This document shows, in pieces, positions 1 through 12,840 of a stretch of 64,000 bases of DNA; the first letter of the stretch is position 1, and every line of letters starts with the position of its first letter. Made by a program: the position numbers and the translations under genes. Below the pieces are notes generated by a model, which did no database searches, was not told the DNA's origin, and saw nothing but the letters and a program-made list of their open reading frames with translations. Source of the stretch: Pardosa pseudoannulata (taxonomy: Eukaryota > Arthropoda > Arachnida > Araneae > Lycosidae); assembly GCA_032207245.1 (NCBI GenBank), contig CM063502.1:73893450-73957449 (forward strand), read 5' to 3'.

Positions 1-1441
<1,441 letters not shown>

Positions 1442-1445
1442 TTAA

Positions 1446-2079
1446 CCCTCCGAGTGGAACACACCGATTAAAAAAAGTCTCCAAAAATACGGTAAAGGTT
1501 TATTGTGTCAATGGCCAAAGCGTTCTATGATTTTTTACTTCACCCCTTGCTGACTAGAATGGAATACGGGAAACCCACCCTCGTTACTGCCCTTTACTTC
1601 CGGTTATTAATAGATATATAAATAGATATTATAGATTGTTAATTTTTAATACAATAAAGCTCGTTAAATCTCGAAGATCATCCCATGAGAAATAATGGAT
1701 TCTAAAAGTACAAATAAAAATATTCTTTAAGAGAATTATTTATATTTTTTAAAGAAAGTTATGCAAGATATTTAAGTGGTGCAATTAGAGATAAATCTAT
1801 TACCTCAAACGAAATTCTTCGAAATAGAGATTTACAAAGAAATGAAAATCTATCAGCGTCTTTGTATTTCAAGGAGTAGGGGTGCATTAATCAATAAATG
1901 TCAGTAAAAGACGAATGCAATTTCTAAACAATCGACCTGATCATCCTACCTCAAACACTAGCAGTAATGTACATTACATTCATTTTCGAAATGTTTTTAG
2001 ATGTCTAAAATTGTACTTGACAAGCGCTTTGAAGATATCATCCGTTTGGCGGAATTGTACGTGCAAACCGCTTAGAGGG
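1446..2079. mobile_element. Non-autonomous piggyBac-like element, 634 bp
   Basis: The element is flanked by TTAA on both sides (1442-1445 and 2080-2083). It starts CCCTCCGAGTGG and ends CCGCTTAGAGGG, a 12-bp imperfect terminal inverted repeat beginning with CCC as in piggyBac. The orthologous site in copy B (around 32485) reads straight through a single TTAA, so the filled and empty states are both visible. The interior has only a 64-codon open frame (1915-2109, running out through the right end) that does not resemble transposase, so it would depend on a transposase supplied elsewhere. piggyBac elements can excise precisely, so the empty site does not say whether A gained it or B lost it. 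Confidence 0.85.
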
Positions 2080-2083
2080 TTAA

Positions 2084-2520
2084 AAATATATTTCAATAAC
2101 ATTTTATGATTTTGTTAAATTAATTAAATGCAGCACTGATGGTAGCTTACAAAAAGGATGGAGTCCTCTGAAAGGACCAAAACAGTGAAAATAAATAGTC
2201 TATAAATATTTCGTTTTCAAAATAAAAATATTGACTCGTCCTACACATTTGTATTATATATTGATATTTATTTGATATCCCTCTCAATTAATAATATAAG
2301 GTGCCATCTACGTGCTATCCCATTTGCCGTAAACCAGCAGATAGCGGATACGGATTCTACTATTCTCCAAGTATACTGATTACGCGTTAGCTCTGGGTTC
2401 CTCAATTGAGGTAACCTTACCTCTCGATCCTCTTGCGATACCGTTATCAAAGATTTCTGCTGCAGATTGGAACTTAGGTTTCCGCTATTTAAACAAATGC
2501 GATTTAAAATTTCAAAAGAA
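2084..2520. other. Non-coding stretch before the tandem array
   Basis: Single-copy-looking sequence shared by both blocks (B at 32490-32940). A 60-codon minus-strand frame at 2268-2450 shows no recognised motif. Confidence 0.5.
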
Positions 2521-2935
2521 AAACCTACAAACTTATGAATATTTTTTATTACATTAACTTTATATAAAGATATATAGATTTATAATTATTAATAAAATTA
2601 ATTATTTATTTAAATTTATAAATAATCCTAAATTTAAATGACTTTAAATGTTATTTAAATTTATAATTTTTTAAAATTTTAAATGAGTATAATAATTTTA
2701 CATAATTTATATTAAGATAACTACTATTTAAATTTATAATGATTATAAAGCCAAATATAAATAACTATAAATTTATTAATATATTTAAATTTTTATTTGA
2801 TATTAATTTACAAAAGACAAACATATACATGTATATGTGTGTGTGTACAAATAAATAAGTGTAAGATATATATTAAATTAAGGTACTATATATAGACATA
2901 TATATAGTACTTATATATATATATATATATATAAG

Positions 2936-2976
<41 letters not shown>

Positions 2977-3098
2977 CTTATATATGTGTAACATATTGTA
3001 TACATGCAGCTAAGTCACATGTTTTATATACTTTCTTTATAAAGACCGAATAATTAATTACTGCGCTGTCCCATGGATACAAATATGTGACTTTTAGT

Positions 3099-4390
3099 CA
3101 GGGTTGGCTTAATTTGCCCAACCCGAAAAAACCCGGGTGGGTTTTTTCAAAAAAACCCACTTGAAAAAACCCAAGTGGGTTTTTTTCAAAATTGGGTTTT
3201 TTCAAAATCATTATTTAAAATTCCACATATTTAACTAATAGTAGAAATATTGAGTTAAATCTATAATATATATTACATATTTCATCTTTGACAATGAGAG
3301 TAGAATTTTTTTTTTTTTTTAATTTGAGGAGGTCTACACTGCTAGAAAAAAAAACAAAAACTTTAAAAAAATTTCAGAGAAAAATAGTTACTTGTATAAC
3401 AAATACAATGAAAAGATTATAGAAACAATTAAAAACCAAAACAACCAGTATTTCTGCCAAGATGATGAAAACTGACGTCTTTCAGCCAATATTAAAAAGA
3501 AATAATATGGCTAAAAAAGAATTACCCAGAGGGCTTGAGTATATTTACAAGAACATAAACAAATTAGAACTTTCTATATTGTATACAACTTATTCTAAAT
3601 GTTATCCAGTCAGTGATATAAGTTTCTTTATCAGCTTTTATGATATAAGGGAAAAACTTGTTCATACAAACAATTGATCGATTAACTGTTATCTTGAAAA
3701 AAGGGTATTTTAATATGATTTAGTGATATAAAATTAAATTAGTATGTAAAATTTTAAATAAAAACATTAAACTTTTATGAAATTGTTTTTAATTTTTCCC
3801 TCTTATATAGATACAAGTGTAATAAATGTGATTATTAAATAAATACTGATCTCTGACAAATTAATTTATGCATAGAAGTATCCCATGCTTAGGAGTAAAA
3901 TGACAAGATATTCTTTATTGATTGTTGATAAAAGATTGACTATCCATTATATATATGTTTCTTTACTCACATTTAAAAATCAAGATGTAAAAAACATAAT
4001 AGTAACTGAAAATCTCATTTAAATTTTAAGATATTTTATTTGTTAGAAAAATTTTAGAATATGTAAAAAATAATTTATTTTAAAATTTCAAAATTTCTTT
4101 TAATTAAAGCAAAAATTTCTTCTGCATAACTTAAAATGGATTTTTTAAATTTTTAACTTTAAAAAGTGACTAACATTTTAAATTTATTTTGATCAAGCAG
4201 TTATATATCCTGTCCTCTTACATATAAATTATAGAGACAAAACCCTGATAAAACCCCAAAAAACCCTGATAAAACCCGAAAAAACCCTGATAAAACCCCA
4301 AAAAAACCCTGAAAAAACCCGAAAAAAGCCCCAAACCCACTGGGTTGGGTTTTTTTCTGAAAAAAAAAACCCGGGTTTTTGCCAACCCTG
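3099..4390. mobile_element. hAT-type MITE, copy 1 (copy A only)
   Basis: The 1292-bp element starts CAGGGTTGGC and ends GCCAACCCTG, an exact 10-bp inverted repeat with hAT-like CAG/CTG termini. It is flanked by a perfect 8-bp duplication 'cttttagt' (3091-3098 and 4391-4398). Copy B has a single 'cttttagt' near 33528 with no element and no footprint, which indicates insertion rather than excision. The left end folds on itself through alternating AAACCC and GGGTTT blocks; the right end has a tandem series of AAAACCCTGAT / AAAACCCGAA words (about 4243-4335). A 71-codon open frame (3462-3677) is conserved among the three copies but resembles no transposase I know. Confidence 0.93.
3462..3677 (+). 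CDS. 71-codon open frame inside hAT MITE copy 1
   Basis: Starts with ATGATGAAAACTGACG and ends at TGA; the product begins MMKTDVFQPILKRNN. The middle is lysine-rich and the second half is rich in Ile, Tyr, Phe and Ser. No BED finger, RNase H-fold triad or dimerisation motif is present. The frame recurs with a few substitutions in the two other copies, but they are so similar overall that retention proves nothing about coding. Most likely a chance or relic frame carried by the element. Confidence 0.2.
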   Translation: MMKTDVFQPILKRNNMAKKELPRGLEYIYKNINKLELSILYTTYSKCYPVSDISFFISFYDIREKLVHTNN

Positions 4391-4653
4391 CTTTTAGTTA
4401 TGTTATTTATTTCCTGAAAACAAAAGAAAAAACTAATTCATGTCTTAACTATGCTGTCAGTACATGTACAGTGGAACCTATATCCCGTTCTATGATTTTA
4501 TTGACAAGATTCTCAAAACTTTCATACAACTCTGTGAAAGTGAGCCTACAGCCTTTGCAAAGATCAGCATGGAAATCGAAGGTTATTCAGGGATTGTACG
4601 TTGTTTGATATTGCTACGATCTACTCCGTATGGCTAGTCGGGGCCGTAAATAG

Positions 4654-5302
4654 GCCCTTTAGCGCCCGTGGCAAACTGGTCTACTCCTCAATCGCCAAAT
4701 ATAGTGAGAAAATATATAAGCATGTTTTTTATACCACATATATTCAGAATGAACTCTAATAATTATAACTAATGATATAAATATATGAACTCTAATAAAA
4801 TAATTTGTTAATTCTTAAATTGATGTATTAATTTTTAATGCGCATAAATGTGTATCAATTTATTAATGTGTAAAATTATAAATGTGTATAAATTTTTAAC
4901 TTTTTGTTCTATTTTTACCATATTAATACTTAAAAGATATTTTTGAACATTTTGGGGATATTATTTTGCTGATAAATTGAACAGTTTATAGCTGGGGAAT
5001 ATTTTTTATTTGGATGTTGAATTTTCATAAAAAAAATTAGCGAATTTCTAAATTTAAATTAAGTTTTAATAACTTTAATAAATTCAAAATTTAAAACGAA
5101 TTCCAGATTTATATTAAAGCATATTAGTGGTGTTTGGTAAACATTATGTAAGAATCTATAACAAGTTTAGTTTCTAGAAGCATTTTAAAAAATAAAAAAT
5201 TCATAAAAAAAGTAATTTTTAAACACATGGAATTTTATAATTAAAAAAACTATTTTTTAGATTTTCCTTATTTCTACTCGGGGCGAGCCGTCCTCATTTG
5301 GA
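4654..5302 (+). repeat. Dispersed ~650-bp repeat, copy A member
   Basis: It runs from 'ccctttagcgcccgtggcaa' to 'actcggggcgagccgtcctc'. The same sequence, more diverged, occurs inverted at 55603-56187, including a matching central stretch around 'gaatctataacaa'. No terminal inverted repeat or open frame is evident, so the class is undetermined. Confidence 0.75.
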
Positions 5303-5404
5303 CTCTCTCGATTCGGATTTTCTTCTCGGTACGACGCCCCTACGACTGATGCGCTGTGGAAAATGCCACCTTTGCCACACCCTAGTTATGGTCCTGGGCT
5401 AGAA

Positions 5405-5482
5405 ACATCCATGAAAACAATAGGATTCGAATCTATGAACACAAGTATTGAAGACCAGTACTCTATCCATTCAGACATCGTT
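5405..5482 (-). repeat. tRNA-like SINE remnant
   Basis: Plus-strand 'aggattcgaatctatgaaca' is the complement of a tRNA B-box-like sequence, and 'tatccattcagacatcg' the complement of the D-arm region. It caps one unit of the tandem array. The B counterpart is at about 34496-34573. Confidence 0.6.
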
Positions 5483-6064
5483 CTTTCATATAAATTTTAA
5501 ATAATTATATTAACTTTAATTTTGCATAATTTATATTAGGATACATATTATTTAAATCTATAAATAATATTAAATTTTTAATACTTAAATAAATTTTCCA
5601 TTTAATTTTTATTAGACATTCTCATATATCTCTGCAAAATGTCATGCATAGAATTAAAGTATTATACATAGAATTAAGATATACTATATACATGCAGTTA
5701 AGGAAGCTCATATATTTTATTCTAAACTTTTTTATAAAATGAGAATGATGGATTACTGTGTTGCCCCAATGATAAAAATATTTCACTTTTAGTTATGCTA
5801 GTTTTTTCCTCAATACAAACTAAGACAAGGATAAACAAGAAGAAAGATGTTAGACAAGATCACAATACAAACAAGAGGCAAACTAATTAATGTCTTAACT
5901 GCTGTTAGTATGTATGCATTGGTACCAGTCTCACATTATTAGGTGATTTCATTGACAAGATTCTCAAAATTTTATACAATTGTGTAAACAAGCTTGGAAA
6001 CCAGTAGTGGTTTAGGGATGGTAGGTTGGCTCAGAGTGGTAGGGTCTATTCTGAACAGATATGA

Positions 6065-6143
6065 ATATCCATGCCAACAGTAGGATTTGACTCTATGAAC
6101 ACCAGTACTGAAAATCCGTACTGTTTTCATTTGGACACTGTTC
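6065..6143 (-). repeat. tRNA-like SINE remnant
   Basis: A weaker member of the tRNA-like unit end: 'atccatgccaacagtaggat' followed by 'tgaacaccagtactgaa'. The B-box complement is mutated (GGATTTGAC). B counterpart at about 35160-35238. Confidence 0.55.
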
Positions 6144-6316
6144 GTTCATTTATAATTTAAAGTAATTATCTGTACTTTAAATAATTTATATTAAAACATA
6201 TATTATTTAAATTTATGCATAATTATAAATTGATAATTATTGATTAATTTATTTTAAATTTATACAATTTTAATTTATATAAGACATATCTATATATATA
6301 CACATATATATAAAAT

Positions 6317-6320
6317 ATAT

Positions 6321-6365
<45 letters not shown>
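6317..6365. repeat. (TA)n(TG)n microsatellite
   Basis: TA repeat passing into TG repeat inside a tandem-array unit; the B copy at 35386-35472 is longer. Confidence 0.95.
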
Positions 6366-6749
6366 ATAAGTGTAAGATTTTATATGTAGAATAAAGGTAT
6401 TATATATAGAATTAACATATACTACATATATGCAGCTAAGGATGCTCATATATTTTAAAAAATTTATAAAATAGGGATAACTGATTATTGTGTTGCCTCA
6501 ACAATACAAATACATCACATTTAGTTATGCAAATTTCTGCTCAAAATAAGAGAGGAAAACTAACTGATGTCTTAACTTTGCTGTCAGTGCCTGTATAGTG
6601 GTGCCTGTCCTACATTATCAGGTGATTTTATTTAAAAGAATCTTTTCATACAACTGTGTGCAAGTGAAACTACAGCCTTTGCCAAGAACAGCTTGGAAAT
6701 GGATGGGAGGTTGGTTCAGAGTGCTATGTTCCAGTCTGAATGGCTGAGA

Positions 6750-6828
6750 ACATCAATGCCAGCAGTAGGACTCGAATCTATGAACACCAGCACTGAAGAT
6801 CAACACACTATCCATTCAGATATTGTTC
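6750..6828 (-). repeat. tRNA-like SINE remnant
   Basis: 'aatgccagcagtaggactcg' and 'cactatccattcagatattg' are complements of a B-box region and a D arm. B counterpart at 35852-35932. An open frame overlapping it (6693-6875) is a by-product of the repeat. Confidence 0.6.
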
Positions 6829-7137
6829 GTTCATTTATAATTTTTAATAATTATATTACCTTTATAACTTTATAAGTTATAAATTAAAACACAAAAAATT
6901 ATATATTTATAATTATTCATTAATTTATTTCATTTTCTATTTAATTTTAATAAGACATATATCTATGTTCCTTTATTCTTTTAAGTAATTATATGAATGT
7001 TATATAATTTATATTAAAATAATATTAATTGAATTTATAAAATAATTATTAATTAAAATATAAATCATAATAAAATCTTAATTATATATTAATGTATTTA
7101 AATTTCTGTTTCAGTTTAATTTACATAAGACACATAC

Positions 7138-7141
<4 letters not shown>

Positions 7142-7176
<35 letters not shown>
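7142..7176. repeat. (TG)n microsatellite
   Basis: About 17 TG units; the counterpart in copy B (36244-36257) is reduced to a few units. Confidence 0.9.
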
Positions 7177-7177
<1 letters not shown>

Positions 7178-7271
7178 TACGTGATATGTAGAAATAAGGT
7201 ATGTATAAAATTAAGATTTATTGTATACATTCAGCTAAGGAAGCTAAGGAAGTTTTATTAAACTTTTTTTA

Positions 7272-7417
7272 GGAGGGAAGTGCTGCTCTGAGTATGGGAT
7301 TTTGAATCCAACTACTGGCATGGATTTTCATAGCCATTCAGAATCAATTTTAACAGTACATCCTGGTCTCATTAGTTCACATTTAGCAAAAAAATAAACT
7401 GTAGCACTCCAAACTAA
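7272..7417 (+). repeat. tRNA-derived SINE, family 1, 5'-truncated
   Basis: It begins in the anticodon/B-box part ('agtgctgctctgagtatggg', 'ttttgaatcc'), then the family body: 'actggcatgga', 'ttcagaatc', 'cctggtctcattag' and the 3' part 'actgtagcactccaaac'. B counterpart at 36351-36497. Confidence 0.75.
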
Positions 7418-7429
7418 TCATCTTGTGTA

Positions 7430-8620
7430 ATAAAATTATAATTTTTAGAAAAGCCATAAACTATGAGTGCTTTTTTTTCTTTAAAGCTTCACTACTTATC
7501 AATAAGATCATGTCAGCCTATTGTACAGGCAATTAAAATTAACTTACTTTTTTATTTATTGTATTGAGTATTATTACACATTCTACGAAAAGAATGGACC
7601 CTTAAGTTTTCAACAAACAAATTCAATATCAAATAATGTTTGAACAAACAGTTTTAATTAGCAGAAAACTATTACTATTAATATTAATTAAAATGTTTAA
7701 AATTTAGACTAAATTTATTTTCATTTAACAATTTTCTCTATTAGACCATTATCTAAATCTGAATTAAAAATCCACTTTTTAAGTAAACCCATTATTATTC
7801 CAAATTACAATCAAATAAGAAACATAAACAGATTGTTTAATTTTTTTTTAATTTTCTTGAATAGGAATATTTTGAAACATTTAAAATTTAAATTAATTTT
7901 TTTTTTAAATTCTCAATTGACAGGTACTAGTTTTAGTAAGTTTGGTGTCTTTAATCAGTTAAAAAATGTAATTTTTTTCTCCTAAAATAATTTTACATAA
8001 ATCTGTATTTCTGATTACTGCCCAATTACTGATTACTGTCCCTTATTAGGGACAGCTAAAAATCATTTTGTATAAATTTTACTTTTTCTGGGAACGAGTT
8101 TTCCCATACCAGGAGATAGATAACATTCCTACAAACAATTCACCAAATTTTGAAATATCTCCTTTTATATATAATCCTTCTATTTGGATGGACATTTTAT
8201 TTTTTAACCTCCCCCCCCCCCAAAAAAAAAAAAAATTAAGTTTCTCATTAGGTACATCGACAAAAAAGACCATAACTTTATCTATAATGAGGCTACTTTA
8301 CAGTACTATATTATCAAGTAATAAGGAATAAATCAAAAAGTTTTTCTTTTTTTTATAAATAGCATCCTATCATATTCAAAATGACAGCTGATCACTAATG
8401 CGTACAGCTGTAGTCCTCAAAATTGTTTAATTTTTATATTTGTTTTACTCAGTCCATAAAAGCTTAGATTTAAGATTATTACCAACATATACGGGGAAGA
8501 AAGGACTCGATCATTAAATTGACACCGCAAAAATACATGGCACTAACAGCAGCTAAAACAGAGAGAGAAGACAAAAGAGAATTTTTACTTACCGGACGAA
8601 AGTCACGGGATTGTTGCTTC
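7430..8620. other. AT-rich non-coding stretch
   Basis: No coding signal. An 87-codon frame at 8068-8331 crosses a C10/A13 homopolymer and is not credible. The part at 7550-8020 is present as two tandem units in copy B. Confidence 0.6.
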
Positions 8621-8625
8621 CAGAG

Positions 8626-9035
8626 AAGATAAAACACCAATTACAGAGCTAAGGAGAACTGTGTAGACTCGTTGATTTCACGACGGGACAGGCAAGAAAA
8701 GGATAAAACACAGTTTGCAAGAGAAGGATAAAACACAGTTTGCAAAAGAAGGATAAAACACAGTTTGCAGGAGAAGGTTAAAACACAGTTTGCAATTGAA
8801 GGATAAAACATCGATTACAGAGCTAAAGACGACTCTGTAGGCTCGTTGATTTCACGAAGGTACTGATAATAGTAAACTCTAACCACAGTAGATAAGAGAC
8901 AAGACAGTAGACAAGAGAAGGTTAAAACACAGTTTGCAACTGAGGGATAAACACCGATTCCAGTGATAAAGACGACTCTGTAGGCTCGTTGATTTCACGA
9001 CGGCACTGATAATAGCAAACGCTCTAACCCGGTAC
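8626..9035. repeat. Minisatellite of 25-bp units within ~150-bp repeats
   Basis: Four to five tandem copies of a 25-bp unit, 'gaaggataaaacacagtttg' plus five bases, span 8695-8820, with a further isolated unit near 8918. Around them a longer unit recurs three times: 'agctaa.ga..actctgtag', 'ctcgttgatttcacgac' and 'tgataatag.aaac..ctaac'. Copy B has the same organisation at 38336-38745. The class is unknown; an old LTR is one possibility. Confidence 0.8.
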
Positions 9036-9226
9036 CTTCGAGAGAGACCGGGTCTTCGAGAGAGAGACTGTCTCTCGACGGTAACGTCTAACCACAGTAG
9101 TGACTGAACGGAATCTGGTTCTTTCCCTTTTTCTGGAAGGTGGTGTGTGTGTAAGAGTGGAGGAGGGAGAGGACATTCAGTAGGAGGTACTTTTGAGTGT
9201 GGATGAGTGATTAGCCAGTGGAGCAT
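8879..9226 (-). other. 115-codon open frame, probably not a gene
   Basis: The longest frame in this part of copy A. It lies over the minisatellite and a purine/pyrimidine-biased stretch, has low-complexity Ser/Leu/Arg composition and no motif. In copy B the frame is shortened to 76 codons by indels, which argues against selection on a protein. Confidence 0.1.
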
Positions 9227-9516
9227 CCTTTTCAGCTTGAGGTTGGTTAGGATGATAATATTCTAGCCAATCAGGCACTTGCTTATTTCTCTTAGTCATC
9301 TACGTCTTCGATGAAAGGAAAACAGGAATAAAATGTTTTGTAGGTTAAAATCGCAGACTAGGTTTTTTGTTGGGTTCAAATATTAATTTTTTGTATTCTT
9401 TTCAAACTGCCTGTGGATTAGGGTCGTGTCTAAAAGATTTGTTCGATAGTTCTACGTGTTCAGTGAGCTAATTTAAATTTGGATGGAGGGTTCTTGAGTA
9501 GGGTATTGTATGGCTA

Positions 9517-9517
<1 letters not shown>

Positions 9518-9590
<73 letters not shown>
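9518..9590. repeat. (TA)n microsatellite
   Basis: Pure TA run; counterpart 39226-39337 in copy B is about 40 bp longer. Confidence 0.95.
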
Positions 9591-9967
9591 TGTAGCTAAA
9601 ATATAGCTTGTATATATATTGCATAATGTCCATTAGAATAGCTTTTTTTCGTAATAATTTATTTCAGACATGCATACATACTTCATTATCCTAGGCACCG
9701 TTTGACTTCAACTTTATTTTTATCTAAAATATTGAGTTGTTAAACTTGCTTTTAGTTAATTGGATGTTTATGTTGGTTTCAGTTTCCATTTTACTCTGGA
9801 GCCCTTTCGAAATCACACTAAAGCAGTATATCGAACTAATAACACAAAAATTCACCACTGAAGACTGGTCAATGGTCCCACTTTCAAAACATTTGTTAAA
9901 ATTTAGGCATGTTTTAAAAATATAAATGAATTAAACAATAACACAAAAATTAATTTTTTGCTGCAAC
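9591..9967. other. Non-coding stretch
   Basis: Nothing recognisable; a 62-codon frame at 9737-9925 is identical in copy B but has no motif, and identity is expected from the overall similarity of the blocks. Confidence 0.5.
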
Positions 9968-10068
9968 AATACTATTGAGACCGGGACATATGTAAGCAAT
10001 GGGATTCCAACCCATGAACTCTGGTACCAAAGAGCAGCGTCTTACTCATTCTTCAGTCATTTCGCCAA
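9968..10068 (-). repeat. tRNA-derived SINE, family 1, fragment
   Basis: 'tattgagaccgggac' (complement of the 'ggtcccggtctcat' body) leads into 'aatgggattccaacccatga' and 'accaaagagcagcgtcttac', the complement of the tRNA-like head. The internal body is deleted. B counterpart 39716-39811. Confidence 0.7.
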
Positions 10069-10241
10069 TATAATAATAAGAAACGAGGGAATGTATAAAA
10101 ATTCAAATATTATAATTTTCAAAAACTTGAATTAAGTTAAAAAATTACCACAAAGCCTTTCTTAATTGAGGAAATTTGGAAGTACTTGTTTACGACCAGC
10201 GGTTGCCCAGTAAAAGGTCGGCCGTGGATTTAAATATGGAC

Positions 10242-10310
10242 TGTGTGTGTGTGTGTGTTTGTGTATATATATTTATATGTGTGTGTGCGTGTGTATGTGT
10301 TTGTGTATAT
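10242..10310. repeat. (TG)n-rich microsatellite
   Basis: Interrupted TG repeat with TATA and GCG interruptions, preserved almost unchanged in copy B (39986-40055). Confidence 0.9.
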
Positions 10311-10500
10311 AATGGAAATTCACTTATACGAAATATTCAATTATACGGGTTAAGTTCTCCGGCGAAACTCCCTTAACACCTATGCAATAAAATATTCACT
10401 TATGCGAATATCCAATTATATGAAACATTCGCTTCACGAGGAATATTTGATCAACTACGTAAATTTTATTCATTTATACGAAAGGAAAAAAAAATGTTTC
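10309..10500 (+). mobile_element. pogo/Tigger-like terminal remnant
   Basis: Repeated words 'cacttatacgaaatattcaa' and 'cacttatgcgaatatccaat', then 'tttatacgaaagg', resemble the subterminal pattern of pogo/Tigger DNA transposons ('...attatacgaa...'). No opposite end or transposase is visible. Same sequence at 40053-40240 in copy B. Assignment rests on general pattern only. Confidence 0.35.
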
Positions 10501-10867
10501 AGAAACACACTTAAATGTTGCATATTAACAACTCCCTACATTCTTCGTTTTACTTACAGAAATTTTGTATTATTCTTTAATAAATGCTAAGAGCTTTAAA
10601 TTCGTGTTTTCTAATTCACTTAACATTCAATATTTTATTTAAATTTTTCTTAATACACGGAAAGTATTATCTCTTCCCTCTGATCTTTGAATAGCTCATT
10701 TTCCGCATGCACGCAGGTGACCACATTTCTAGAGCGGTAGATAGAGTATTTAGTAGGCATACGCATTAATAGAGGACGGTCAAATACTATCTTGCTCTTG
10801 CAGGAATATAGGGCTGCCAAATACTACCTTGCGTGCAAGCGGCTAAGAGCCCAGAACCGGTCCAGGT

Positions 10868-11976
<1,109 letters not shown>

Positions 11977-11977
11977 A

Positions 11978-11989
11978 TACACATATACA

Positions 11990-12049
<60 letters not shown>

Positions 12050-12071
12050 CACATATATGTATGTGTGTGTA
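11978..12071. repeat. (TA)n/(TG)n microsatellite
   Basis: Lies exactly between the hAT-like element and the LTR-like repeat. Confidence 0.95.
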
Positions 12072-12493
12072 ATAAGACGGAGTTCAAGATGGGTGGTTGC
12101 TGTCATGGCCCATAAAAATGACAACGTTTTAGGTAAAGACCTTTATTATTTAACGTTGGAGGACGGTTACCACTTCATCATAGGGACAGTACAAACTGAG
12201 GAGTCAGCTAGCATGAAGTTATGTGTAAAAGACCCTTAACACCTGGGTCAACATCTCAGTCAAAACCTTTGGGGAAAATCTGCCTCCGACGGCGTGCATC
12301 TCCTTTTTGTTAAAAAAATTACCTACATTGTTCGCTAGGGTAATGTAGAGTTATAATTGATCAGACCCCTTCTCTAAGGGATTAAACTGTAGCCTCAGTA
12401 GCCAATTTAGATTAGGGGTTAAAAAGGGGAATGTAAAAGGACGAGGGAATTTTTAGTCCTTGACTAAGTTTTGAAAAACAATGAGAATTTTCC

Positions 12494-12494
<1 letters not shown>
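12070..12494. repeat. LTR-like dispersed repeat R430, member 1 (copy A)
   Basis: A ~425-bp repeat that starts 'tgtaataagacgg' and ends 'gaattttccttaca', so the ends are TGTAA...TTACA. A diverged second member lies at 16752-17168. On the minus strand a TTAATAAAGG-type polyadenylation signal occurs near the 3' end, so a minus-strand solo LTR is a reasonable reading. No pol or second LTR was seen. Copy B counterpart 41774-42199. Confidence 0.6.
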
Positions 12495-12591
<97 letters not shown>

Positions 12592-12605
12592 ACGTGTGTG
12601 TGTGC
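12495..12605. repeat. (CA)n(TA)n(TG)n microsatellite
   Basis: CA, TA then TG runs in series; in copy B (42199-42297) the TA part is shorter and the TG part longer. Confidence 0.95.
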
Positions 12606-12840
12606 ACTCCTAAACTCTAAACTCCTCGGCGCTACAGCCCTCGTGGTGCCAGGGTCTACAGAGCCAATCTCCGTTTTTCAAACCAATTGCTCTGGGGTGT
12701 GAGGCATATGTTCCGGTTAGGTGGTCAACCTTAGGCGGAATACCCAGTGTTTAGTTCCTAAGCATGCTTGGTCCTCAGTTTGTCTACCCACTAAAGGGAT
12801 CAAAGGCTGAGTCAACCTTGACCAGAGTTTAATAAACTTA
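12606..12840 (+). repeat. Unclassified repeat-like segment
   Basis: 'cggcgctacagccctcgtgg' and 'tgccagggtctacagagcca' look like the conserved 3' part of some non-LTR retrotransposons or SINEs, but only one copy per block is present here. B counterpart 42296-42530. Confidence 0.3.

Larger units (their letters stand above)
2521..7260. repeat. Diverged ~670-bp tandem array, copy A
   Basis: The same order of landmarks recurs about four times: a very AT-rich stretch rich in 'aatttata', a TA/TG microsatellite, 'gtaagat..ta..gaa', 'catgcagctaagga' with 'tcatatattt', then 'actaa-tgtcttaact', 'ctgtcagt-c-tgtaca', 'tacaactgtgt' and a tRNA-like end on the minus strand. tRNA-like ends lie near 5405-5482, 6065-6143 and 6750-6828, giving a period of about 660-685 bp. 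The first unit is split by the hAT insertion at 3099-4390 and by the dispersed repeat at 4654-5302. The last unit stops near 7260. Units are clearly diverged, so this is an old array. Confidence 0.75.

Noticed and set aside
3462..3677. A conserved small gene in the hAT MITE
   Set aside because: The copies are too young for retention of a frame to mean selection, and no domain is visible.
4243..4335. Interstitial telomeric repeat (AAACCC-like)
   Set aside because: The units are irregular and are part of the right end of a transposon, with the same arrangement in other copies.
8690..8820. CRISPR-like array
   Set aside because: The units are contiguous 25-bp repeats without unique spacers, in a eukaryotic context.
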